A stretch of DNA of 64,000 nt, taken from contig NC_061782.1 in the NCBI RefSeq assembly GCF_022458985.1, positions 16,881,672-16,945,671 of the forward strand. Direction: 5' to 3'. The notes beneath the pieces were generated by a model. It did not search any database. It saw only the letters and a list, made by a program, of their open reading frames with translations, and was not told the origin of the DNA. The stretch is from Mugil cephalus (Eukaryota > Chordata > Actinopteri > Mugiliformes > Mugilidae). The translations under genes were made by a program, and so were the position numbers. This document shows positions 39,275 through 51,159 of the stretch, piece after piece; position 1 is the stretch's first letter, and each line of letters starts with the position of its first letter.

Positions 39275-41046
39275 TCAAACCGGTCTGAGCAGCGGCACAG
39301 ATGTGACGATGGGATGGGAGTAGTAGACGCCGGGGTGCGGGAAGGTGAGCAGTGGCTGGCTCACGGGCACGTTGGCACCGGCGCCTGCGCTCTCAGAAGC
39401 CGAGTTCTCGTGGTAGAGGATGGGCACCCGGACTATCCTCTGCGCGGCGGCGTGACTCAAGTTGGCGGCCTCCAGCTCCGCGGCCAGTTGCCTTTTCCAC
39501 TTGTTCCTTCTGTTCTGAAACCAGATCTTCACCTGGGTCTCAGTCAGATGGAGGGACGCGGCCAGGCCGGCGCGCTCCGAGCTGCTCAGGTAGCGCTTCA
39601 TGTCGAAGGTGGACTCCAGCTGGAACACTTGGCTCCGGGAGAAAACCGTGCGCGTCTTCTTCTTGCGACACGGTTTCTTGTCATCGTCCCTCTTCTTCCA
39701 CTCCTCCAGCTCGTCTTTTTTGGCCTCTTCCGTGTCGCTCTCCTCCAGGATGATCTCGTCGCTGCTTCTGTTGTTGTTGTGCTCGTCTTCCTCGTCGTCA
39801 TCTTTGGTGTCTGGCTCGGATTTGAGCACCAGGTCAGGGGAGTCTCTGTCGGTGCCCGAGGTTGGAGAGGAGTCTCTGGCTCCTGGTTTCTCGGTGACTG
39901 AAATGGGAACACATGCAAGGAGACGTGGTCATAAACACTGTGGTCTGTTTTTTTTTTTTTTTGTTTTTTTATTACAGCCTGTTGATGCTGGACAGTCATG
40001 GAGCTTAAGGAAAACTAAAATGGTAATAAATAGTCCCAGGTAAAAAGGTTTAAACATAAACCATGTTGCAAGTTATGACCAATGGCGCCGCGTTTAAGTA
40101 TTCAAATTGTCAACAGTACCCCAATAAACATGATCACATTTTAGTATCTCAAATAAAATATGCAAATATGTATACCCGTCCTGAGTTTATTTAATCAATG
40201 TATGTTTCTAGGTCAGTGCCCTAGCTAAACAAGCTTTAAAATAACCACCCTTTTTCTTTGCACTAAGGTATGACATTGCCATTCTTATCAGTTTTAAATC
40301 CCATGTGAATAAATCAGAAAAACCGGCAGGTAAAAAGGTCGTCACTGTCCAAGCCTCAGGGGTAAGATGTCAAATCAAAAGCACGCTGCGCATCGTCATG
40401 CTCATCCAATGATTTGATGTTGTCTACTTCGTTTTATGCACAGTGTGTTACTTTATTGATCTATTATCGTGGCATAAGAAAATAGGCCTTCGTGGGTGGC
40501 GAGGTTTTAAATCATAACCTGCTCTGTGGTGATACTATGCCTGTAATATTCACATATCACAAAAACGCACAAACTCCACTTTTATATGTGATGAAACTCC
40601 GAGGAGGAAGTTCAGTGACATGTTGCTGTGAGGATATTATGTATCACAGAACACACGGAGTTCTTGGTCTCATTGTTAATTTATATATATATATGTGTGT
40701 GTAAATCACAATGTGGTCCCTATCTATTGGGAATTTTAAAGCTGACAGTTTCCTTACCTTCGGTTCTGTGTAGATGGGCGGCTGAGGTCAAGGTGTAAGG
40801 GTACCACCACGCCGAGGTGCGCTCCAAGTAGTGAGCCGGCAAACTGAACCTCTGTGCGGGCAGGTCAAAGCGTGGAAAGTTGAATTCCCCGACCTGGGAA
40901 AGAGAAAATCCTCCCTCCAAGGCCGCCTTTGTGGCGGCCAGCACGGGCTTGGGCTTAGACGGTTTGCTATCACAGTTCAGCAGGTTCTTGATGAAGAAAG
41001 GAGAGTCCTTGGCCGAAGCGCACGTCTCTTGCGTTGTCTCTGGCAT
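39275..41046 (-). CDS. hmx3a: Homeobox protein Hmx3 (Nkx5-1; teleost hmx3a), two coding exons
   Basis: HMX/Nkx5-family nuclear transcription factor, required with Hmx2 for vestibular and lateral-line development in vertebrates. Exon 1 is 40,758-41,046 and exon 2 is 39,275-39,897; donor GAAG|GTAAGG, acceptor TTTCAG|TC, phase 1. The joined frame is 912 nt, 303 aa plus stop. It starts [23 protein letters not shown], the fish Hmx3 N-terminus; F17-x-I19-x-x-L22-L23 is eh1-like. The core [12 protein letters not shown] is typical of HMX3. An acidic region (about 129-163) precedes the homeodomain at 175-234 (VKIWFQNRR). The HMX block [18 protein letters not shown] follows and the protein ends VPLLRPV. 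It lacks the long Ala/Pro runs of the mammalian protein. A TTG nine codons upstream extends the frame but is not the start. It shares intron position and phase with hmx2. Confidence 0.97.
39898..40757 (-). other. hmx3a: hmx3 intron (860 bp)
   Basis: Single phase-1 intron between the N-terminal exon and the homeobox exon. A T-rich run at about 39,949-39,969 lies near the acceptor end. No internal coding sequence recognised. A short TATATATA/TGTGTG tract sits near the donor side at about 40,680-40,702. Confidence 0.9.
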
Positions 41047-41086
41047 CGCTGGTTGTGGTCTGAGCGCAGACAACCAGGGAAGCAGG

Positions 41087-41123
<37 letters not shown>

Positions 41124-41330
41124 AAACGCAAAGCTGACTTACGGACCCGTCGATGTCCTCCTGCCTAGGAGGAGTTGCTGTTTTATTCTACTCGGAAACT
41201 CGATTTCACACCCGGAGAGCGCGCAAATACACGCGTCTTCCTAGACTAGAAAATTAATAAAATAAAGCGCTCGAGTGTTAAAAAATTTTACAAACATGGA
41301 AACGTCTCATCCAGGGCTGTTCCGTCAAAA
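41047..41330 (-). promoter_or_regulatory. hmx3a: hmx3 5' UTR and proximal promoter region
   Basis: Upstream of the hmx3 ATG. A run of 30 A on the plus strand (41,091-41,120) reads T30 on the gene strand and is followed by CTGCGCTCAG just before the start codon. Further up is CCGTAAGT at 41,144-41,137. This could be a small 5' UTR intron or coincidence (see findings). GC-containing sequence with GAGAGCGCGC follows to about 41,230. No TATA box is clear. Confidence 0.45.
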
Positions 41331-41454
41331 CGCAAACTGTGTCCACCGTGTCAGTCAGTCTGGCGTCTGATGCTAATGATGAAATAAAAATGTCATCCAA
41401 GTTAAATGCGGAAAGTATAGGCGATTGGGCATGTACAATGGCAAATGGGATTAA

Positions 41455-41540
41455 GGGAGAGACGGCGAGAGGAGAGAGAGAGACAGAGAGAGAAAGAGAG
41501 CGAGCGAGAGAGAGAGAGAGGGGGAGAGAGAGAGAGTCCT
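41455..41540. repeat. GA-rich low-complexity tract
   Basis: Imperfect (GA)n purine tract upstream of hmx3. The plus-strand and minus-strand open frames across it are repeat translations. Such tracts can act as GAGA-type or nucleosome-poor promoter-flanking DNA; no function is shown here. Confidence 0.85.
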
Positions 41541-42159
41541 CCCTCTCTGGCTGCAGGCTGTGTGCTCTCGCCTGTTATTGGTCTCATAGTCCAATTAGCG
41601 ACAAATGAACACAAGGCTGTTACCGCCAAAAAAGAGGAGGGTTTGCACCAGAACAAGAAGCTCCTGACACAACTAACAGATCGACAGCAGGGAGTTGTTT
41701 TAATTTAATGGCACATTTTCAACCCCTTTCATAAAATCTAGTAGGCTTGATATTATTTTTTTAAATGTGCATGTACAATGATCACCTATAATGTTCCCTA
41801 TATTTGAAGGAAATAAAAAAAGGCCATGGGCCTTTACTTAAACCTTTCTTCAGATATTGCTATTTACTGTTTCGTTACTGTTACGTTAAATAAAATGTTA
41901 ATTATGTAAAGAGAAATCCTGCAATGAGAGTGTGAGGTATAATAACAACAACTCAAAACTTCTGATATTGCGCAAAGTGATTAAATTGAACTGAAATTGA
42001 GAAAGGTTCAGAATTAAAAAAAAAAAAAACAAAAAAAAAAACAGAATGAATCCCTGCGAAGACGGAGTCGTTAATATTCCTGAATTCACAAAACAATATT
42101 AAATGTCACCGTAACAGTGTACGGTGACAATGCCAGAACTGTAATCGTTAAACAGTCCC

Positions 42160-42415
42160 CGATTTTAGCTTCCCAGACGCCCAATATGAAAAAAGGCCCG
42201 AGATCAGGCTGCAGCTACTCAACGTGTCACCAATGGGCGATTAGATTCATATTTCTAATTCATTGATTTTCAGCGAGGGCCACTTCCACAATGTCTGCGG
42301 GTCGCACAGTCATTTTTCCCCTCCCTAATCGATTTCGTTAATTCTTCCCTCAGATTGCACTCTTTGTAAATGTGCTATGTATATTCACTCATTGATATTA
42401 ATTGACTTGTTTAAA
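42160..42415. promoter_or_regulatory. Candidate conserved element upstream of hmx3
   Basis: A block about 1.1-1.4 kb upstream of hmx3, free of simple repeats, with homeodomain-type sites: CGATTAGATT, CTAATTCATTGATTTT, CTAATCGATTTCGTTAATT and ATATTAATTGAC. Positionally it corresponds to the hmx2-proximal candidate at 33.6-33.8 kb, but I could not align the two beyond short words. Called by appearance only. Confidence 0.3.
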
Positions 42416-43220
42416 AAAAGAAAAATAAATGGCTCGTTGGTTGGAAGCTGGCGCAGAAGAAGAACGGAGAGACAGCGACCTCTGTGGGCCGCGAGGCGAA
42501 AATGCATGTGGAGTAATGAAGCTTTTGGATTGTGGCGACAACGACGTCATCAAAGCGTCATATCATAGGAACTCGAGTCTAATTTGGCAACAAAAGATGG
42601 TCACTATTACACAAGACAACGCAATTTTGAATTTAGAGTAAACATTAGACTTCTCGTTAAGATTAGGTGCTGGCATATAGTTATTTTGGTCCACTTTAAA
42701 ATAAGTCTCCAGGGAATAAACACAGGTCACAACACTTTCTTGCAAAGTGAATAAAACAAGTTAGTGTGGTGCTAAAAACAGTAGAACATAACAGAGGTGC
42801 ATTCAGTCAGTTGCGTCATCACCTTTTCCCTAAAAACATTAATTAGGGATGTGATGTGAAAATATGAGAACGGAGTGAGTGACACGGTAAAGGTGCTGCA
42901 CTGTGTACCATGGTTCTTGTTTGGTTTTTTCCACCATCAGCATAGTACACACACTGCCAGTCACATAAATTACATTTATATATTAGGATGCTAAGTAGAT
43001 ATCCGTTACTGTGATGTAATTATAGCTAATATACTCATAATATATGCATATTTACTTCTAAAAATGAATATCTCTCAATTATACATACAGAATCACATAT
43101 ATTAATGATCTATAGTCATATATATGTTACATATAACTGTATAAACAATTACTTTGATATAATAAACAATATATAATTCTTATATATATATGCTTTAATA
43201 TTACATAAATAACTACTATG

Positions 43221-43221
<1 letters not shown>

Positions 43222-43299
<78 letters not shown>

Positions 43300-43314
43300 T
43301 ATATTATATATATA
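43222..43314. repeat. Long (AT)n microsatellite
   Basis: Near-perfect (AT)n with small interruptions over about 90 bp. The open frame starting here is Tyr-Ile repeat and is not a gene. It marks the left end of a probable interspersed repeat copy. Confidence 0.95.
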
Positions 43315-43952
43315 ATTTTGCATATGTTCATATCCCTAAAGACGATTTGGATGGAAGCTCCGGAAGCTCTGATCCCGATGAATTGGCACTAAACGTACGC
43401 AAAGCTCCTGGAAACTACTTTATGGTGTGGACATTGCAAAATTCACGAACAGTTTACTATTTCCTTACTATCATCTTTCATACATAATGCGCATTTTTGT
43501 ATACTCCTGTAATATAACAACTGTCGTTACAGAGTTTACTGCCTCTGTGCTCCTATGTTTATACTTCTAACAGTTTCTTTATGAGTGTCGTATACCCACT
43601 AAACTTTGAACTCTGGCTCCATCCCTTCTTTCCATCGTTGACCAGTCTCCCGTGTATCATGCTCCATTAAGAATCATGTACCCTTGTTTGTATCACACTG
43701 GATTGCGCAGTATTTGTTTAATCGAGACGTGTGTAAGAATTAATCTGCTTACTTCTGCTGCTCTCCTCCGCTCTCCTCTGTCCCACCTTCCTCTTTTTGA
43801 CCAGCCTCAAGAAGATGGGTCCCCCAATATGAACTGGATTCTGCTCAAGGTTTCTTGTTCTGGGGTTTCCGGCTCTGGTTTCTGTAATCTGTTTTAAGAC
43901 AATATGAAATGTTATTAATGCTACATACACACACATATATATACACACACAT

Positions 43953-43993
<41 letters not shown>

Positions 43994-44005
43994 AAATAAA
44001 ACTGA
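43315..44005 (+). mobile_element. Probable degenerate interspersed repeat (teleost SINE/MITE-like)
   Basis: The segment CTGGATTCTGCTCAAGGTTT near 43,835 followed by AAATAAAACTGAAC near 43,993 resembles the widespread teleost repeat whose body carries a 'ctggttctgctcgaggtttc' word and whose tail ends in an 'ataaaattgaattg' motif. Both sides are AT-microsatellite, including 43,926-43,990, a common feature of retroposon tails. The family name cannot be fixed from memory and no intact coding region is present. Confidence 0.45.
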
Positions 44006-45640
44006 ACAATTTACCAATTTTCTAACCCACAATATAAATAATATTTGTCAGTAAAGTAGAACTGAGACTCCAGTCAAAGTGTACGATCCATTATTATTTA
44101 AAAACCTGGATAGCATTGTTTTTAATAGCCATTTATCATAATGGAACAGAGATAATTCCACGGCCCAGTAATGTTTACAGCACTAATAATGCTCTCGCAC
44201 TATAACGGCTTAGAAAGAGCACTGCTTGAAAAGAAAGAGTACAAACTAAGATCCTGTAGTCTTCACTGTAATATTATGCATTGATTACAAAAATGCAGTA
44301 GACACTGCCCAGAGGCCATATAGGCCTTCTGAACGCTCCATAAGTCTATTTTTGTTACTCCTCGGGTAGGTTACTATGACTTTTATATTATTTATTTCAA
44401 AGCGCCCAGATATTGATTATTTCACAAGGAAAAATGACAAATGGCAGGAGGGAATGACACGGTCAGCAGGTTCTATTAGAGAAATGATAGTGTTGCTCGT
44501 GGTTTGTTAAAAGGTCCAGTTTAGATACTTTATAGGTTTACATCCATCATCGCCTAATGACCTATTTGATGAAAAACACGCGCTCTGGTGACAACAGCCC
44601 TGTGCAGCCAACTTTGCTTTGTAATTGCTCCCATATTAAATATAGATTTTTGTTTTGATATCTTGTGAGAATTCCTTTCTGTGGGTCAAAATTGTGATAA
44701 AGGACATGGATGCAATGGCAAGAAAGAAAAAGACTGGAAAGAGAACGGGGAAAAACAGGCGGGTTGACAGTGGAACTGTGAATTTGTTGTTTTGACTTTT
44801 GAGTAAATTGAATAAAGTCTGCCACTATAAATGTCACAGCAGTAAAAGTGTAAATAAGCAAAATGAACTTTAAGCTTAAAAAGTATTTTGTATTTTTTTC
44901 ATAATGTCCATAAAAAAATTATTGCTAATGCATTACTGCACATTTTACCATTGTAGTTGGTTGAGGTGAAGCAAATTTTAAAACTGCTTTGATTTTAATT
45001 TTACTTAAGCACGTTTTTTTCGTCTGTTTTTTTTTTAAACTGCTGTCATCTCCTTTAATGTAAGAAATAAAAATCTTAAAACCAAAAACCCTGATGAACG
45101 CAGTCAATGATGGAAAAGGTATATGAATCTTTTACTTACGTTACAGAGCTTATCTACTGTAATTAATATGTGATAGTAAAAATACTCGGTAAGATGGTAA
45201 AAGTTTTATTGGGAAAATATACTTGAAGTATAAAAGCAAGAGGTAAAATGTTGTGGAAAAATACTTAAAGCTTTGAAAAAATTAACTATTTACTTAAGTT
45301 GTGAAATAAATGTTAAATGCAAAAAGTACAACATCTTTCTCTGATTTGTCACAGATCAGTTATGAGTTTGTGTACTTGTAGTGTTATTATTAGTAGTAGT
45401 ATATATAGTCTGTTACGACAATCTACCCATAGACTAACAGTAAAAGTATATATGTGTAGTATGTAAACACAGATGTTAGCTGATGAAACCCTACCCATGC
45501 ATGTAACCTTTATTAACATCCTGTTCTTTTTCGGTATGAGAAACGGAAGAAGAGTTTAGCACAGAATGTTGTCGGGCGAGATCTTGGTGTCAATCTGCAC
45601 CCACACAGACGGCAGCATTTATCACTTCAACCCGTCCACC
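44006..45640. other. Non-coding, AT-rich, nothing recognised
   Basis: No gene-like exon, RNA gene or known repeat seen. AT-rich with short homopolymers. Frames present are short and unlike any family I know. Confidence 0.6.
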
Positions 45641-45649
45641 CTGCGTCCT

Positions 45650-45910
45650 TCTTGCACTTTTAACTGTTGGAACGAGCCATTAAACAAACGAAGGCCACTG
45701 CGAGAGATTGCTTAGATTTAAGTATTGCATTTAACTTGTAAAGGAATTGCTGGCCGTCCGCTGACCCGGCAAGCTTTAATTGGGATTGTGCAGGTATTGA
45801 TTGTAAGTGGCCAGGCGAGTCTTGAGTTACAGCCTGATTAGCTTTTACTCGGCCCCTTGCACTAGCCAGTCGAAGGAGCTCGATGTCGTCCAGCTGCCAC
45901 TTGACTGGGA
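45650..45910. promoter_or_regulatory. Candidate conserved element
   Basis: Repeat-free block with balanced composition and sites such as GAGCCATTAAACAAAC, CAAGCTTTAATTGGGATTG and CAGCCTGATTAGC, about 4.6-4.9 kb upstream of hmx3, left of the duplicated element. Called by appearance only. Confidence 0.25.
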
Positions 45911-46647
45911 GGAATCTTGTTACTTCCTGTGTAAACAGGAAACAACATGTATTTAAGATGAGGACGACAGCTCTTCTGGGAAATATAAGCGGCACGTGAG
46001 GTTGTGATATTCGACGCATGTCCACTCTGTTTAAGAAATAGTCAGAAAAGATGTTGCCTGGAATGTATCATACATACAGTAGATGGTGGGCATATTGCAG
46101 ATAAATTCTCATTTTTATCTCTCCTCCTCATGTTTTATCTACATCTTATCCCCCCTCTTCTCTTTCTTTATTGTTTCTCAGCAGAGATGATGACCTCTGT
46201 AAGGTTTAGATGGAAACAGTCACAGGAATGATGTAGCCCTTTTTCTCCATTATGAGCAGCTTCAGCCGAGCCCTCCAGGCGTTCTCACGTCCATCCTCGG
46301 TACCTACAAAAAACTCTGCCCTGGATTGTCAGCTTTTACCCAGCCTGCCTGTATGTGTCATTACAACTCGGTAATCTGGAGAGGGTAGCAGAAAAGTTCT
46401 CATCAGTGTCAGCCTGAGATATAGATATGGGCTGGGTAACAAATGGCCAAATGCACAGGCAGCAGAGCAGACCATCAATAAAGCAATTTCTTGTGTCATA
46501 ACAGCCACGCTTTTCCTAAAGCCAACCTCTCAAAACTTTTCCCTCTGCAAATCGCTGCAGCCCTACCATTAGAGTCCTGCCTTGTGAATTTAATGGATTC
46601 CGTACAAATAATATTCCACCATAATGGAAAAGGTTGAAGTCACTGAA

Positions 46648-47180
46648 GACAGATGAAGTCATAAACACGTATAATTGAGAATCAAAGACCGATAAATTTT
46701 AAACTGCTATCCATTTTCTCTTTTTAGATGATGATCTATGTCAGCACGGCTGCAGGAAAATGGAAGAGATTATGGGGGAAAATTATAACAATAAATTTTC
46801 TAAACATACACCTTGATTATGCTTCGATTTTTTGGAAGGGTAGAGGGTGAGGGAGGGGCGGGGGGTTAGAAAGAAAGCTGGGATTGCTGAAAGCTTGCCG
46901 GCTAAATGGCACCATAAAATAGGTTCCCTGCTCTTTTGCCTGCAGAGCGTAGGCATGCCTGGAGGTGTGATTTTCCCCCGTCTAAATGGGGGAAATGAAT
47001 TGTGTAATTTATTGCAAACGTGCACACAGTGAGATTAGATCAGCATATCCCATCAAAGGAACAACAATCAATCAGCCTCTAGTTAACAGCTTGAAACACA
47101 TAAACCAGGGCACCTAATGGCTTTCCAATTTAACAGATTGATAGACTTATCCGGTCCTAAGGGATGAATTAAGAAAACCG
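46648..47180. promoter_or_regulatory. Duplicated hmx upstream element, hmx3 copy
   Basis: Partner of 34,864-35,416, located 5.6 kb upstream of the hmx3 start codon in the same orientation relative to its gene. Matching blocks: GACAGATGAAGT at 46,648; 46,789-46,830 (36/42 with the other copy, including CAATAAATTTT and TTGATTATG); CCTGCTCTTTT near 46,927; CTGGAGGTGT near 46,959; 46,991-47,014 (22/24); 47,115-47,180 (50/66, starting TAATGGCTTTCCAAT). Spacing between blocks (142, 202, 124 bp) is close to the other copy (137, 235, 115). TAAT and ATTA cores are kept. Best read as an old enhancer retained after tandem duplication; activity is inferred. Confidence 0.75.
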
Positions 47181-47609
47181 GGTACTTTCACACAGGCACT
47201 GGCACTTTTGACAGGACCTTTTCCACCCTCTAGCTTACTTGCCATCTTTACTTCTGAATATAGAGATAAGGTTAACCTGGAAATAAAGAGAAAGTCGGTT
47301 TTCCTCTCTTTTCTTTTTTTCCCCCCCATTCAGTTTGAGAAAGCAGCTCAGCAGCTGATTTGTTATTCAGATGAGGCAGGAGTGGAAGTGTGTCAGATGT
47401 GGAGAATGGGCTCATTTTAATGACCTGATTATCGCGGGTCATTTGGAACTGTGAAATCAGGGGAGCTATTCAAAGCCACTTAACAATATCTAAATGTGAC
47501 CCGGGCGACCCATTCAACCAAGAATGTAGTTTAAAAAAAAAAAAAAAGGGAACTTGTTTGTTTCATATCTTATTAATCACATAATGGAGTGTCAAAAAAA
47601 AAAAAAATT

Positions 47610-47790
47610 GTCAAGGACTAGTTTGATATTTTAGAAAATGTGCTTATTCCCCTTCTTGCTGAGAATTAAATGAGCAGATTTACTCTGGTTGGTTAAATTA
47701 GCTTAGCATGAAGACTGCTTGCTTATACACTGGGTGACAACCACACTGTAACTTCTAAATGGCATCATTTCAAACAGTGATTTAGATTTG
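47610..47790 (+). mobile_element. Degenerate teleost interspersed repeat
   Basis: Contains TTAGCTTAGCATGAAGACTG preceded by 'gtgcttattccccttcttgctgaga', matching the layout of the very common fish repeat built around 'ttagcttagcataaagactgg'. Diverged and without coding capacity. It is flanked on the left by two A-runs of about 13 bases. Family name uncertain. Confidence 0.55.
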
Positions 47791-50700
47791 AAACTGACAA
47801 TTTGTTCAGCCCCATTCAGAGACACGTTCAACAAAGGTTAACTGTTGGCTACCAACCCAGAGCCTTGACCCAGAGAACTTGTGTAATGCACACTCAGCGT
47901 CACTATATTATCTTGTCCTCTTTCACGGAGACAGCTGATCTCTCTGTGCCACTGCATAATTGAGGAGCTGTTGCTATCAAGGTTGTGATCCTGAAAGGGA
48001 TGAGAAAGTGTTACCCTAGAACCCAACCAGACGACCTGAGGAGCGGACCGCGAGCGAGCAGCAGCACCGCGGACAGGGTGCACCCATAGGCCAGAGATGG
48101 CCGACAGTCTCAGCATAGCCTCAATCCCTCAGACGGCCTCTGAAGCAAGAGGCCCGTCACATATACATGTAACTGATGTGTGCGCTCCAGTGTAACGTGA
48201 CAGAAATCCACATTAAAGAGTCACCAGATCTCCTCGGCAGAATGAAGTATGAGCAGGGCCGGGGTCAGTTTCGTCTCGTCTCGGACGCTTCAGAAAATGG
48301 ATTGAGATTCAGCTCACGGCTTGGGAATAGGGCAGAATTGATTACTGATAGATCAATAAATTGGGCAACGAATAAGAGCCCATTACTAACCAATCAAAAC
48401 TAATAGCACTTTAACTGCCTCTTTGTTTTCTGCTTTTCCATCAGCTTAGAGGAAAACCTGCTGCTACGTGGCAGGCAGCAGGATCAATGTTTCCAAACCG
48501 AGGAGGAAAACAGAGGAAAAAATGGTAAATGGTTTTGTTTTGATATAGCGCCTTTCTAACTATTGCACTTTACAGTCACAGACACATTTAACCATTCGCT
48601 CACACAAGCACCCTCATTTACTACTATTTATACTATTAAACCAAACAAGAATCCTCTAGGTCAAAGAGCAAAGAAAAAAAAAGTGTTTTCCTACTTAACG
48701 CTAAATCTTATATCCGCCCTGTGGACACTACTTTGCTGACCCCCTGTCCTGTTTGGTCTGTGAGGAGCACATGATTACAAAGAGCGCCCAAATACGACTG
48801 CCTCCCTTCTCCTCATGACAGACAGTAATTGGTGTTTGTTTGCTCTCTTTCCTCCCTCTCTTGTGTCGTGGGGTGGTAAAGACTGCTATTACTGTCAGCT
48901 GATTAGTGTGTTCCCTGCGCCTCTTCCAGCAGCTGTCAGGACTGCCTAATAAGAGGAAACTTGAGCACAGACAAATTAGGCCGGCACACGCAGACACGCA
49001 GACATGGATTCGACCATACAGGGTGAATGTGCGGTAGAAACATTGATGCTTTTGATGAATTTATTCGTCAAATATTTAGTCGTACAGCTAAAGACAGAAG
49101 TCTGTGAATGGCCAACTTTGTTAACAGCAGATTGAGGAAATCTCTGCATTGTTATATCAACACAATGCCATCTGTGTGCAAGCCCATCGGACAACAGTGG
49201 GATAACCTGGAACGCAAATTGTGAGCCAGACAGTGCTCCTTAGCTCTTGTGGCTTAATAGGAGTAAATTCCTGCAGCCAAGTACCAAAATCTTGCTCATC
49301 ACATGCACGTATGGGTGTGATGTGAAGCACACATGTAACCAGCCTCATTCCTCGGATGTGACGAAGTTGTCAGGCTACTTGCTCCTAGAAATGTAAGAGG
49401 AAGTTGAGAGCACGGAGCAGGAACAGACTCACCCTGGAGTCTTACTGTCAATTCTTCACCAATGTTCTTTTTACTCCGTTATTCTGCAAAGATATATGTA
49501 AATGTATTTAGTTCTTTATTTATTTGTGAAGTAGAAATTGAATTTTCCATATTAAAGCGTAAAGAGGTAAAAATCCCCTGACATGAAAAAAAGAGAAAAG
49601 TAAACCGGGAAAGGAAAATGCAGCTATAGTGACCTAAATCAAGTGGAAAAAGTACTAAGTTCAAACTAACCTGACAATTTTAATTAAAAATTGCAATGGT
49701 GAAATTTGCAAAGAAGACATAAGGCTAAATTAAAAACATTCGTAATTTACACAGACAAGAAAAATGAATATACAAAAACATATAAGATCCTTTTATATGG
49801 ACCTTAGAAACTATAGGCTATGAAATGCTCCCAAACACAAAATTAAACACAACTCCCGTGTCATATCATTATTTTCCTTCCTGTTAACTAAAAATGGGAT
49901 ACATGAGGGACCAACGCCAGTCCTTAATGGCTCTCTCAAAATTGCTCTTTTAATACATCAAGCATTCACAGCAACCCCTTGGCAACTCCATCTTCCTCAC
50001 ATCTTAACGCACCCCAAAGTCCTCAGGGCACCCAGGAAAATTAACCATTTAATAGCAATAAATAACAGAGTCTGACTCAAGGGGACTTCAAATCACTCTC
50101 TCTCTCTCTCCCTCCCTCACAGACACACAAACAAAGGGTCGCCTCACATACTGGATCTGCTTAACTCATAACAGTCCAATCAAATGTTTTATGACCAAGT
50201 CAGTGTGCCACGTGTAAAGCACAATGTTTCTCCATTTACTTAAACAGCGACCTAATAGGAAATTGATATTTTATAAAAATGCAGGTTATTCGGAAGGAAT
50301 AATTAGTATTTAGGTCAAGCAAATTACATACAAGAAATAAACTAAAAGTGGAGACATCAATATAACCAGGTCGACATGAGTAAATCAAATACTAAATTCA
50401 CACACTTATATAAACACACACACACACACGTATACGCACACACACGACGATACAACGTGTCAAATAAATGTGTGAATTTAGTCTTTCATTTTGATACAAA
50501 ATGTGTGAAATGCATCACTGGTGTATTGTGCAACATAAAATGTACACAGGGAGTGTTTTTTTTTTCCATCATGAGCAGTTTTAAGTAAGAATAATTCTCT
50601 CACTTTTACATAACAACAACAGGGAAGGACTGCAATGCTGTATTTGTGTATTACAGAATTACTACTTATACTTCAGTGAATGATTTGATGCTCTGACCAC

Positions 50701-51159
50701 CTAAAGGAATTTATATGCTGATTCTGTGCCATTTTAGGCTTTTGCCCAGGTCTCGGGGCATTTATTTTTCCTGTCAATGACATTTCCATTAATACCTTTT
50801 ACTTCTCTCCTTGTTTTCTCCTTTTTCCTCCTCTTTAACAGTGTGTACGATCACCGGGCCTAGTATTAGTCAAAATGGAACATTGATTATTTGTAAAAAC
50901 ATAAGTGCAAATCAAATCAACATTGCACTGCACTACATTGGGACGGATGAGAGCTGCCTACCTGTGCACATGCAGGAAAAGGGGGCAGTTATTGACCAAT
51001 TGATTTGATGTGAAGGGGGGGCATTCTTTTTCCCCACAGTGGAAAGACCTTGACTGTAAGGCGAGCAATCACTCCACCACCTTACCTCCAACTACAACGC
51101 CGGCTAATACCCAACTGTGTCCTCAATCTCCACTCCAACGGGCCCAAGTATGCAACTTT
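47791..51159. other. hmx3-ikzf5 interval, non-coding
   Basis: No exon recognised; in particular none of the acyl-CoA dehydrogenase signatures expected of acadsb. Contains a degenerate repeat at 48.5 kb and short CT/CA tracts near 50,095-50,130 and 50,414-50,430. 48,180-48,400 (GATAGATCAATAAATTGGGC, CCATTACTAACCAATC) is low-repeat and could be regulatory. Confidence 0.5.
48519..48640 (+). mobile_element. Degenerate teleost interspersed repeat ('tatagcgcctttct' type)
   Basis: AATGGTAAATGG, then TATAGCGCCTTTCTAAC, TTGCACTTTACAGTCACA and ACCATTCGCTCACACA in order, the layout of a high-copy short repeat seen throughout fish genomes. Non-coding and diverged. Classification to a named family is not possible here. 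Confidence 0.55.

Noticed and set aside
39263..39901. 212-codon plus-strand frame and a 147-codon frame at 39,600-40,043
   Set aside because: Antisense shadows of the hmx3 homeobox exon; codon constraint and family match are on the minus strand.
41047..41073. N-terminal extension of hmx3 from a TTG codon
   Set aside because: Non-ATG start without family support; fish Hmx3 begins MPETTQ.
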